From CBFDCQ01 sp965603355 (lineage in GTDB: Bacteria > Hydrogenedentota > CAZGCA01 > CBFDCQ01), in assembly GCA_965603355.1 (NCBI GenBank), contig CBFDCQ010000015.1, positions 1 through 51,786 on the forward strand: a DNA stretch of 51,786 bases, written 5' to 3'. Shown piece after piece: positions 39,840 through 47,789 of the stretch (positions are counted from its first letter, which is position 1; each line of letters begins with the position of its first letter). The translations under genes and the position numbers were made by a program. A model generated the notes under the pieces. That model saw only the letters and a list, made by a program, of their open reading frames with translations, was not told where the DNA came from and made no database searches.

Positions 39840-40571
39840 CTACATCTTGACGACAAGAACGTAGACCTCTGGGTTTCCTTCGATACCTGACTTGAAACGC
39901 GCTACGTCTCTTATGAACCCGAGATCAAAAACTACAAAAAGTGCACGCCGGTACTTTGTCTGATACGCGGGAATGTCCGCATTGATCTCGTCAATGATCT
40001 TCTTCTCTCGGCGATCTGTTTTACAGAGCTTTACTTCAAGGGCCAAATCCAGAGACTGGAAAGTAAAATCCGGAATGAACGTTTTTGAGGAATACTCAAT
40101 CACGTCCTTCTCACGCCGGTAATCGAGGCCCCTGGCGCGAAAGATGATCTCAAGCGCGTTGTGAACGTCACGCTCTCGTTCGGGCGGGAAGAACATTGCC
40201 GACCTGAGATTAGATTCAATCAGATCAATCAGGGACTGTGCTGCGTGATCGCGCGAACTGACCTTGGATTGTAGGTAGGCGGCGAGAGCGTTCAAACGCG
40301 CGGCCACAAACTCAAGGTACCACTTCTGTCCGACCGGCGCTACACTGAACGCATTGGCATCCTTCCCTAGGTCGATTGGCTGGAACAGGGTCTGCGCTTC
40401 TTTGTCAAACAACGCCACTGCGTACGGGACCAATCGATTATATTCCCCTACGTATGCTGCGTAGCCAGTAAACCGAATGAGCATATCCTTCTCGTCCGCG
40501 GGCGCCTGAAGAGCTGCCTGCGCGCCGCGCGCCGCCGCTCGGGCCATGTTGTACAGGGTCTCGACATCCAT
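39840..40571 (-). CDS. PD-(D/E)XK nuclease-fold protein
   Basis: 243 residues from the ATG at 40571; the in-frame ATG at 40604 is less likely. The C-terminal half has the restriction-endonuclease-like core: E141 (HNALEIIF), P167-D168 (FIPDFT) and E179-x-K181 (LALEVKLCK), i.e. PD-(x)10-ExK. The N-terminal half is helical (MARAAARGAQAALQ) with no recognised domain. Likely a DNA-cutting or DNA-binding protein with a possible role in defence or a mobile element. It has its own promoter at 40723-40752. Confidence 0.7.
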   Translation of the reverse strand: MDVETLYNMARAAARGAQAALQAPADEKDMLIRFTGYAAYVGEYNRLVPYAVALFDKEAQTLFQPIDLGKDANAFSVAPVGQKWYLEFVAARLNALAAYLQSKVSSRDHAAQSLIDLIESNLRSAMFFPPERERDVHNALEIIFRARGLDYRREKDVIEYSSKTFIPDFTFQSLDLALEVKLCKTDRREKKIIDEINADIPAYQTKYRRALFVVFDLGFIRDVARFKSGIEGNPEVYVLVVKM

Positions 40572-40722
40572 AGTTAGAGTCCTCGGTGGTGCGGAGGTGC
40601 GCACAAACGGATGTAGCGCACGCCTCTCGTGGACCAGGCAGCCGTGCGCGGACTCCGCGGCGAGCCTCGTGCCATCGTGACATTCGCGCGCGCCTGCCAG
40701 TGAAAGCTGGCTACATGTTCAC

Positions 40723-40752
40723 AATATATCACGGTTACCACAGTTCTGTCAA
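40723..40752 (-). promoter_or_regulatory. Sigma-70 promoter for the PD-(D/E)XK gene
   Basis: Minus strand TTGACA (40752-40747), 18-base spacer, TATATT (40728-40723). Leader of about 145 bases to the ATG at 40571. Confidence 0.55.
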
Positions 40753-40795
40753 AATGGCGTGGCAATATTTCCGCCATATGCCTCTGCCGCTGTCA

Positions 40796-40824
40796 TTGAG
40801 CCCCTTCGTGATCTATGTTATCCT
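40796..40824 (+). promoter_or_regulatory. Candidate promoter of the moxR operon
   Basis: TTGAGC (40796-40801), 17-base spacer, TATCCT (40819-40824), about 80 bases before the GTG at 40907. It diverges from the minus-strand promoter at 40723. Confidence 0.45.
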
Positions 40825-40906
40825 CATTATGATCGCTTAGAGCCGGCGGTGACATATGATAAGGGAGGACTGTGCCGGCCGGAGATGATTACGGAGGAGG
40901 GATAAA

Positions 40907-41869
40907 GTGTCAGACTTTGCGGAAGTAGCCAAGCGGATTATCAACAATGTTGACAAGGTGGTGCTGGGCAAGGAGCCGGCTATCAAGCTGCTGCTTGCGG
41001 GGTTGTTGACCGAGGGGCACATACTCATCGAGGACGTGCCGGGCGTCGCGAAGACGATGTTAGCGCGGGCGTTGGCGAAGTCCATGGGCTGCTCGTTCAC
41101 GCGCATACAGTGTACGCCGGACCTGTTGCCGACGGACGTTACCGGCGTATCGGTGTTCAACCAGAAAACGCGCGAGTTCGAGTTCCGGCCCGGCCCGATC
41201 TTCTCGCAGATAGTACTCGCGGACGAGATCAACCGCGCGACGCCGCGTACGCAGTCGGCGCTGTTGGAAGCCATGGGCGAGGGGTTGGTCACGGTTGACG
41301 GTGTAACGCACGTGCTCGAGAAACCGTTCATGGTTATCGCGACGCAGAACCCTATCGAGCACGAGGGGACGTTCCCTCTGCCGGAAGCACAGCTCGACAG
41401 GTTCCTGCTTAAGATGACGGTGGGTTATCCGGCGCCGGCGTTCGAGTTCAAGATGCTGGAAGCGCAGCGCCTACGGCATCCTATCGACGCGATCGGCGTG
41501 GTGGCCGGCGTCGAGGACTTGCGCGGTATGCAAAACGTTGTGAAGAACGTCTTTGTGCATGAGAGCGTCCGGCGGTACCTTATCGACCTGGTCACCGCCA
41601 CGCGCAGGAGCATCCATCTGGCGTTGGGCGGCAGTCCGCGCGCGTCGCTCAGCCTGTTCCGTACGGCGCAGGCGTTGGCGGCGATTGCCGGCAGGGATTT
41701 TGTCATACCGGACGATATCAAGGCGTTGGCGCAGTCGGTGTTGAACCATCGCGTGATACTCAAGCCGGAGAGTAAGCTGCGGCGGAAGACCGCCCGCGCG
41801 GTGATTGACGAGGTGCTCAAAGAGGTTAAGGTTCCCGTGGAACAGGCTTCATGGGATAAGAAGGGATAA
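40907..41869 (+). CDS. MoxR-family AAA+ ATPase
   Basis: 320 residues; GTG start with GGAGGAGG 6 bases upstream. Walker A in EDVPGVAKTMLARALA, Walker B VLADEINRATPRTQSALLEAM, then the sensor segment ATQNPIEHEGTFPLPEAQLDRF, all diagnostic for MoxR. These ATPases act as chaperones for metal-cofactor insertion or maturation of membrane/periplasmic proteins and are typically next to DUF58 genes, as here. The TAA stop at 41867-41869 is itself the start of a TAACGCAGAG repeat unit. Confidence 0.95.
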   Translation: MSDFAEVAKRIINNVDKVVLGKEPAIKLLLAGLLTEGHILIEDVPGVAKTMLARALAKSMGCSFTRIQCTPDLLPTDVTGVSVFNQKTREFEFRPGPIFSQIVLADEINRATPRTQSALLEAMGEGLVTVDGVTHVLEKPFMVIATQNPIEHEGTFPLPEAQLDRFLLKMTVGYPAPAFEFKMLEAQRLRHPIDAIGVVAGVEDLRGMQNVVKNVFVHESVRRYLIDLVTATRRSIHLALGGSPRASLSLFRTAQALAAIAGRDFVIPDDIKALAQSVLNHRVILKPESKLRRKTARAVIDEVLKEVKVPVEQASWDKKG

Positions 41870-42139
41870 CGCAGAGCCGCAGAGACGCCAAGACGCAGAG
41901 GATTCATTTCAGGTAGGGCGGGCATCTTGCCCGCCGTCCACAAAATGTCGTCATTGCGAGCGTAAGCGAAGCAATCTCGTTGTAGGGGCAGGGCAGGGCA
42001 TGCCCTGCCCGGGGCGCGGCAAGCAGCGCCCCTACCTCACATCGCGGGATTGCCGCGTCGGACTCCTCGCAACGACGGGGATAATGAGTAGGGGAGCCCC
42101 TCGTGGGCTCCCGCGGGAGGGTACAAGACCCTCCCCTAC
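41867..42139. repeat. Repeat cluster between moxR and the DUF58 gene
   Basis: TAACGCAGAGCCGCAGAGAC (from the moxR stop), a GTAGGGCGGGC element (~41913), the TCATTGCGAGCGTAAGCGAA element (41951-41980), GTAGGGGC palindromes at 41982-42035 and 42088-42139. The DUF58 gene begins only 50 bases later, so the repeats sit inside the presumed operon. Confidence 0.65.
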
Positions 42140-42188
42140 GAAGGGATCGAAGAAACGGGTGGCCAGCTAGCGAGATGAGGCACTCATC

Positions 42189-43481
42189 GTGAGACGGTAT
42201 TTGATCACATTCGCGATCGTCGGCGGTATACTCGTCGCGGCGTTCGCGTTACGCAGCGGGTTCCTGGCGTACGCGATGTACGCGCTGGTGCTGGTGTACA
42301 TTGCGTCGCTGGTGATGAGCACGTTATCGCTGCGAGGTATAGAATGTCGCCGTGATATCAACCAGACGGAGGTCAACATCGCCGACGTCGTACACGTGAC
42401 GCTCATCGTCAAGAACAAGAATCCGTGGCCGATACCCTGGGTATTCCTCGACGAACGCCGACCGGGGATGTACCCGGTGAAGGGCGACACCGCGCGGCTG
42501 CAGATGTTCCTGCCGGGCCAGGAGATCCGCATGATGTACATCGTGCGGTTCTACAAGCGGGGGTACCACCGGCTCGGCCCGCTGACCACCGAGAGCGGCG
42601 ACGTTTTCGGGCTGCACAGACGGTTCCGTGTTGGCGCCGCACGCGATTACGTCACGGTTCTGCCGCGCGTGATGGTGATCGGCGAGTACGATATCGGCTC
42701 GCGGAAACCTATCGGCGAGATAAAGTTCGCGCACCGCATGTACGAGGATCCGACTCGCATATCCGGCGTCAGGGAGTACGTGGCGGGCGACAGCCTTAAA
42801 CGGATTCACTGGAAGCTCACGGCGGCGACCGGCACGCTCTACTCGAAAACGTACGACCCGTCCGTGGTTACCGGCGCGACCATCGCGCTGGACTTCCACG
42901 AGGGGGGGTACCAGGACGATAAGGGCGAGGAACGCGCCGAACTTGCCGTCGTCACCGCCGCGTCACTCGCGAACTTCGTGTTCAATTCCGGCGAACAGGT
43001 CGGGTACTTCACCAACGGCCGGGACGCCGGCGAACGAGGTCTCGAGCTGAAACGCGCCGAGATAGTAGGAAACAGGCTTGCCGCGCAACAAATTGCCGAC
43101 GCGGAAGGCAAGTCCGACAGGCTGCGGCCGCTCCAGGTACCTACCGGGCGGGGTGCAGCGCAGGTGCTGCACATCCTCGAAAGCCTTGCGCGAACAGAAC
43201 TTACGGACGGGCTGACGATGGATCGCTCCCTGGAACACGCGTACCGGCGGTTCAGGCGCGACGCGACGCTGCTGCTGCTGGTACCGCAGGTTAGCGATCA
43301 GCTTGCCGTGATGCTCGGCGCGCTCAAATCGGCCGGATTCAGCATCGCGGTGTTCGTGATATCGAACCCGGCGGGTTGCGATGCCGCCCAGGAACTGCTC
43401 ATCGGTCTCAACATACCGGTGATGGAGATAGACGGAGAACACAGACTCAATGCGCTCGCATTTGGAAAGATCCCTTTCTGA
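42189..43481 (+). CDS. DUF58 domain protein
   Basis: 430 residues, GTG start. Two N-terminal membrane segments (LITFAIVGGILVAAFALR, LAYAMYALVLVYIASLVM). A beta-rich segment follows, then the DUF58 motif GVREYVAGDSLKRIHWKLTA (residues ~195-215), leading to a VWA-like C-terminal domain (TIALDFHEG). DUF58 proteins accompany MoxR ATPases and are thought to be their substrates or partners at the membrane. The next gene overlaps its 3' end by 32 bases. Confidence 0.92.
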   Translation: MRRYLITFAIVGGILVAAFALRSGFLAYAMYALVLVYIASLVMSTLSLRGIECRRDINQTEVNIADVVHVTLIVKNKNPWPIPWVFLDERRPGMYPVKGDTARLQMFLPGQEIRMMYIVRFYKRGYHRLGPLTTESGDVFGLHRRFRVGAARDYVTVLPRVMVIGEYDIGSRKPIGEIKFAHRMYEDPTRISGVREYVAGDSLKRIHWKLTAATGTLYSKTYDPSVVTGATIALDFHEGGYQDDKGEERAELAVVTAASLANFVFNSGEQVGYFTNGRDAGERGLELKRAEIVGNRLAAQQIADAEGKSDRLRPLQVPTGRGAAQVLHILESLARTELTDGLTMDRSLEHAYRRFRRDATLLLLVPQVSDQLAVMLGALKSAGFSIAVFVISNPAGCDAAQELLIGLNIPVMEIDGEHRLNALAFGKIPF

Positions 43482-45099
43482 CCTCGTGGTCGAGATAGCC
43501 ATCCCGCTCTGCGTGATGGGGCTGGTGGGGAGCCTTGTCTACTTCCTGCTGGACCTGAGGTCCGTCTACTTCCCGGCGGGTACCGGCCTGCTCAAGTACA
43601 TCTTTTTTCTTTCCATTATCGCGACCGTGCTGATCAACAGGATCAGCTACCTGATGGGGCGTCAGACCGGCGTTATGTACTCGGTGTTCCTGGCTTTGGT
43701 GATGATACTGTTCCTGTTCGTGTACTCGGCGAGCTTGGGCTCATTGCCTGCCGGCGCGGGAGCGGCGTTACCAATCAACATCGCCATCGTGGCGCTGATA
43801 TGGTTCCTCTCGGACCGGTTGACCAAGAGCTGCCACGTCGGGGAGGACGACGATACCATGGCGGAAGGGCTGATGTCGCGGGCGCCCCGTACGCGCCGCG
43901 CGGCCGCCGCGCGGCAGGCGAAAAAGCCGCCGAGCGTCGTCAAACAGCCGGATTTCAAGGAGAACCTGCCGCGCAGACATCCCGGCTTGGCGGTAGTTTA
44001 CTTCTCGTGCATGTCGCTGGTGTTCTTCGGTGTCGGATTGAGAATGATCCCCGCCGACGAGAGCGCGGTACGCTTCAAGACGTTCTGGTGCATGCTTTTC
44101 TACATGTTCTGCGGCTTTTCGCTGCTGATGCTGACGAGTTTCCGAGGATTGCGGTACTATTTTGCGAAAAGGAAGATGACGGTACCGCGTATGATCGGCA
44201 CGTTATGGCTGGGTCTCGGCTGGGTGACGGTAGTGCTCGCGCTGGCTCTCGCCGACGTTTTCCCCGTGCCGACCCACTCCGGTCCGAGGCTCAGGACCAT
44301 CATTCCCGAAACAGTCCGTACGCTGGCGACCCGAGGAATAGTGAAGTCATCCAAGGTTAAAGGTTTCGCCAAAGCGGATCAAGTGGATGAGCGCCGAGGC
44401 TATGCCAAGGATACCGGCGGTGAGGAACCCGGCGAGATGACCAGCAAAGACGCTGAGGAACCGGGCGAAGGCCCCTCGCGAGAACGTTCCGCCACAAGAT
44501 CGTTCCCCGAACCCAAAGTCGGGCCGGGTCTCGAGAAAGCGATGCGGGTCCTGCTGATAATCTGCGGCATTGTCGCGGTCTGGCTGGTACTGAGCGGCGT
44601 GTTCAGGGCGCTGGGCAGGATAGGTCGGTACCGGCGCGGCGCGTGGGCCGCCTTCTCGAACTTCTTCAGACGGCTGGCGGGGCTGCTGGGCCTGGCACGC
44701 AAGCTCAAACCCCCGAAGATCAAGCTCCCGAAGAGAAAACGGCTCCGCGTCAAGGTCAAGAACCAGTGGGGTCTCGAATGTTACCGGTTCACGAACCCGT
44801 TCCGCGACCCACAACTCAAGGAGCGCCTGTCGCCCGCCGACCTGATCCGCTACTCATACGGCGCGCTGATGGCGTTCGCGCAGGATGCCGGTTTCCCCCG
44901 GCGGGACGACCAGACACCGTACGAGTTCGCCGTGAACCTGCCGGAAGGGCTGTCAATGCTGGCCAAACCGACCCGCGAACTGACCATCTTGTTTGTCCGT
45001 GCCGAATACGCCCCGCAAAAGGTTACTCCGCAGGACATCGCGGCCCTGAAACGCTTCTGGCAAGCTTACGAGACCACCCTGAGCAGGGTCTTCCGGTAG
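43450..45099 (+). CDS. Multi-spanning membrane protein with C-terminal DUF4129
   Basis: 549 residues; ATG at 43450 inside the 3' end of the DUF58 gene, so translation is probably coupled. Several hydrophobic segments lie in residues 10-120 and 180-280, then a low-complexity charged linker (~300-360), one more helix (MRVLLIICGIVAVWLVLSGV) and a basic stretch (KLKPPKIKLPKRKRLRVK). The end, DLIRYSYGALMAFAQDAG ... QTPYEFA, matches DUF4129, which usually closes TgpA-type transglutaminase proteins. The transglutaminase domain itself is absent, so this is the membrane/DUF4129 frame alone. Confidence 0.82.
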   Translation: MRSHLERSLSDLVVEIAIPLCVMGLVGSLVYFLLDLRSVYFPAGTGLLKYIFFLSIIATVLINRISYLMGRQTGVMYSVFLALVMILFLFVYSASLGSLPAGAGAALPINIAIVALIWFLSDRLTKSCHVGEDDDTMAEGLMSRAPRTRRAAAARQAKKPPSVVKQPDFKENLPRRHPGLAVVYFSCMSLVFFGVGLRMIPADESAVRFKTFWCMLFYMFCGFSLLMLTSFRGLRYYFAKRKMTVPRMIGTLWLGLGWVTVVLALALADVFPVPTHSGPRLRTIIPETVRTLATRGIVKSSKVKGFAKADQVDERRGYAKDTGGEEPGEMTSKDAEEPGEGPSRERSATRSFPEPKVGPGLEKAMRVLLIICGIVAVWLVLSGVFRALGRIGRYRRGAWAAFSNFFRRLAGLLGLARKLKPPKIKLPKRKRLRVKVKNQWGLECYRFTNPFRDPQLKERLSPADLIRYSYGALMAFAQDAGFPRRDDQTPYEFAVNLPEGLSMLAKPTRELTILFVRAEYAPQKVTPQDIAALKRFWQAYETTLSRVFR

Positions 45100-45208
45100 C
45101 AATAAGGAGGCATGTACCGCCGCATCCGAATAAAGGTCCGGGGTCGGCGTAGTAAAGCTAGGGAGGGTAGAGCCGAAGTCAAGATCGTGCCGGTCAGGAG
45201 GGATAATC

Positions 45209-45550
45209 ATGGGTAGACGGCCTGTCACTTACATCATTGTTGCTCTGCTGCTTGCAGCCGCTCTGTCTGCGTGCACAAGTCAGGAAGCGCGAGACGCTGA
45301 TGCGGTGGCCCAGATCTGGGGTCCCAAGAACGTTGAACAGATGGAGAAGATGGACGTTCCGCTCGTCGAGTTTCTGGCGGGGCCGCTTGACGGCGGCACG
45401 GCAGTACTGTGCAGCGAGGATGATTCGGCGTTCTGGGTCAAGGACGGCAAGGTCTACGCCGTGAACGATATCGCCAAGAAGATGCTACCGGAGCTTGACC
45501 CGGCCCCTTCCGAGATCACGTACGATGACGTCAAACGCGTCGCAAAATGA
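45209..45550 (+). CDS. Small lipoprotein
   Basis: 113 residues, AGGAGGGA upstream. Lipobox LSAC after MGRRPVTYIIVALLLAAALS. The mature part contains FWVKDGKVYAVNDIAKKMLP and is acidic. It follows the DUF4129 gene by 109 bases and may belong to that operon. Family not recognised. Confidence 0.65.
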   Translation: MGRRPVTYIIVALLLAAALSACTSQEARDADAVAQIWGPKNVEQMEKMDVPLVEFLAGPLDGGTAVLCSEDDSAFWVKDGKVYAVNDIAKKMLPELDPAPSEITYDDVKRVAK

Positions 45551-45610
45551 CGTTGACGGACGGCAGTTGCGAAGGCCCTGACGCACCCGACGGTCATCGC
45601 GTATATTGGT

Positions 45611-45800
45611 GTCATTCTGAGCCGAAGGCGAAGAATCTCCCTCTCAGGGACATGAGATTCTTCACTCCGCTTCCGCTCCGTTCAGAATGACCCTGTAATG
45701 ATAGTGGGGCGGACATTCCTGTCTGCCCTCCGCAAGAGACTTAGACGTAGGGGCGCTGCTTGCCGCGCCCTAGACAGAGCAAACCCTGCCCCTGCCGCGT
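45611..45800. repeat. GTCATTCTGA inverted repeat and GTAGGGGC repeat
   Basis: GTCATTCTGA (45611-45620) and TCAGAATGAC (45682-45691) frame an imperfect inverted repeat with AAGAATCTCC/AGATTCTTC inside. A GTAGGGGCGC element starts at 45748. No gene is supported in 45551-45906. Confidence 0.65.
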
Positions 45801-45850
45801 CGTGCGAGGTGAAAAACAGCCGTCATTTCCACTGCTGGGAGTCGTCCCAT

Positions 45851-45880
45851 TTGAATTTTGCCTGCCGTATAGCGTATGAT
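45851..45880 (+). promoter_or_regulatory. Sigma-70 promoter for the potassium channel gene
   Basis: TTGAAT (45851-45856), 18-base spacer, TATGAT (45875-45880), 26 bases before the GTG at 45907. Confidence 0.5.
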
Positions 45881-45906
45881 TTACGGGGCAAACGGGAGGG
45901 ACAACT

Positions 45907-46713
45907 GTGACGGTCAAGGAACGCGTACGATTCTGGTTCGACGACCTGACCACGCCGATGGGTCGGGCGACCGACATAGTGATCATGGCGCTTATCGTGC
46001 TGGCGTGCGTGACCGCCGTGGCCGATACCTACGTCGTGTCGGACGCGTACGACGTGCCGGAACGACTGGTGCGGTTTCTGGCGGGCCTCGACCGGGTCAT
46101 CACCGCTTTCTTCGTTGTCGAGTACCTGCTGCGTCTCTGGGTAGCCAAGAAACGGCTCCGCCACACCATGTCGCTCTACTCGATCATCGATGTAGTGGCC
46201 ATTCTGCCGGGGTTGCTGCCCGGTCAGTACACCTATTTCGCGGTCCTGCGGATATTCCGTCTGCTGCGGATATTCCGTCTGATACGCTTCCTCGAGACGG
46301 CCGAGTTCTTCTTCGGCAAGGTCACGCGGCTGCACCTCTATGTCACGCGCGTGGTCTTTACGATATTGTCCATTCCGTTCGTATCGGCCGGGCTAATCTT
46401 CTACATCGAACAGTACGAGGGGACGCCGTTCCGCACGTTCTTCGACGCGTTCTACTACAGCGTGGTCACGTTGACGACGGTGGGGTTCGGCGACATAGTG
46501 CCGGTGACAGCCGCCGGACGCAGGATTACCCTGCTCATGATAGGCGCCGGCGTTATATTCATACCCTGGCAGGTGAAGAACCTCATCGGGCATTTCGTGA
46601 CGAGCCGCGAGAAAGCGTTTCGCCGGTGCGACCAGTGCGGGCTCGAGTACCATGAGCGCGACGCCAGGTTCTGCAAGAAGTGCGGTGCACGAATAGATAT
46701 CGCGGAGCAGTAG
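45907..46713 (+). CDS. Voltage-gated-type potassium channel with C-terminal zinc ribbon
   Basis: 268 residues; GTG start after GGGAGGG. Six transmembrane helices are expected. The S4-like helix has Arg every third residue (VLRIFRLLRIFRLIRFL). The pore loop has the selectivity filter T191-V-G-F-G-D196 (VVTLTTVGFGDIVP). After the last helix (residues ~205-225) comes a short zinc-ribbon: CDQCGLEYHERDARFCKKCG. Bacterial Kv-like channels pass K+ across the inner membrane. A zinc ribbon in place of an RCK or cNMP domain is uncommon and may be a regulatory or assembly element. Confidence 0.92.
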   Translation: MTVKERVRFWFDDLTTPMGRATDIVIMALIVLACVTAVADTYVVSDAYDVPERLVRFLAGLDRVITAFFVVEYLLRLWVAKKRLRHTMSLYSIIDVVAILPGLLPGQYTYFAVLRIFRLLRIFRLIRFLETAEFFFGKVTRLHLYVTRVVFTILSIPFVSAGLIFYIEQYEGTPFRTFFDAFYYSVVTLTTVGFGDIVPVTAAGRRITLLMIGAGVIFIPWQVKNLIGHFVTSREKAFRRCDQCGLEYHERDARFCKKCGARIDIAEQ

Positions 46714-46733
46714 ACCCGCGCCGTCAGACAACG

Positions 46734-47465
46734 TCATCCGGTTTTGATCAAGCCCATCGCTATGGCGAGCACTACAACCGCACCGATGACGAACACGGCT
46801 CCCAGGAAGTAAAACAGCACCGACTTGCGGCCAAAGCTCTTTGCCAACTGCTCCTCCGACCTTGTGCTGATGAAGAACTTGTTCTCGCCTTTGGCCACCT
46901 GTAGTTCACGGTCCGCGCCCCTTTGCACGTCGCCGAGCACGTACAACTCTCGGTCCACTGGCACCGCGCGTACCGTCACCCTGTGCGGCGTCGTCGCCAA
47001 CATCGACACGCCGCTCAGCACGGTTTTCAGAGGACCGTCCGGCAGGCTCTCGATAGAATCGCCGGACCTGACGGGACGTTTGACCACCACCGGCGCATCG
47101 ACACTCGCGCCTTCCGGATCGACCGTCACCGAGCCGGTCGAGTCGGTGAGCGTGAACGGTACCCGGGCCGCACCCGAATCTATCGTGCGCCACGTATACG
47201 ACGTCGATCCGCTCGAGCTGCGGCTGCGCTCCCTACGCTGCAGCGCGTACGAATAGAACACGCATGAGACGTTCGAGTACGGCGCTTCAAGCGGTTGGTC
47301 ACAGGATGCTACGCCCTTGATCTCCGCGTGCTGCAACTCTTTCAGATCATCGATCGGCGTTGTAGGTGTCTGGCTCATTGTTAACTTGAACGCGCTCTGA
47401 CGCTTGCCCACTGCGATCAGCACCACACCCAACACCAACAGAACGCCTGCGATTGCATACAACAT
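46734..47465 (-). CDS. GIDE-domain (E3 ubiquitin ligase-like) membrane protein
   Basis: 243 residues, GAAGGAGG on the minus strand. One N-terminal helix (MLYAIAGVLLVLGVVLIAVG), then a ~200-residue GIDE-like domain with GVASCDQPLEAPYSNVSCVF, DSTGSVTVDPEGA, and RVPVD-like strands (VRAVPVDRELYVLG), and a C-terminal helix (FYFLGAVFVIGAVVVLAIAM). The domain is named from mitochondrial MAPL/MULAN, but here there is no RING finger, so no ligase activity is expected. It converges with the channel gene, 20 bases apart. Confidence 0.8.
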   Translation of the reverse strand: MLYAIAGVLLVLGVVLIAVGKRQSAFKLTMSQTPTTPIDDLKELQHAEIKGVASCDQPLEAPYSNVSCVFYSYALQRRERSRSSSGSTSYTWRTIDSGAARVPFTLTDSTGSVTVDPEGASVDAPVVVKRPVRSGDSIESLPDGPLKTVLSGVSMLATTPHRVTVRAVPVDRELYVLGDVQRGADRELQVAKGENKFFISTRSEEQLAKSFGRKSVLFYFLGAVFVIGAVVVLAIAMGLIKTG

Positions 47466-47604
47466 TTGACACCCTCCTTCTCACGCGCGAATCCCGGTCC
47501 ACCGGCCCCTGCTGGCACCGCCCCACCGGTAAAGAAAACGCCCCATGTACTCACGGGTTACTATACTGCGAGCGCTGCAACGTGTCAAGAAGCCGCGGCA
47601 AGCA

Positions 47605-47639
47605 TTAGGGGCAAGTCATGCCTGGCCCCTACCCCTACA
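47605..47639. repeat. Short GTAGGGGC-family repeat
   Basis: TTAGGGGCAAGTCATGCCTG then GCCCCTACCCCTAC. The rest of 47466-47789 shows no supportable gene. Confidence 0.5.
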
Positions 47640-47789
47640 ATTCTCATCACGGAACTGTTTTGGCCTAATCTGTGTTAAGATGAGTGGTAAGCAGACGACT
47701 GGAAAAGCCGCGCTACTCCTGCGCGAGCGGGGCAAAGGGTTCGGGCATTGAGTCTCCCTGTTGATGGCTCGAGATCGGAGGAACAGATT

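Noticed and set aside
34947..42139. CRISPR array
   Set aside because: The repeats are irregularly spaced, of several families and in both directions, with genes between them; there are no uniform spacers and no cas genes.
45698..45910. 70-codon ORF on the plus strand
   Set aside because: Lies in GTAGGGGC and GTCATTCTGA repeat material, with no ribosome site or protein-like composition.
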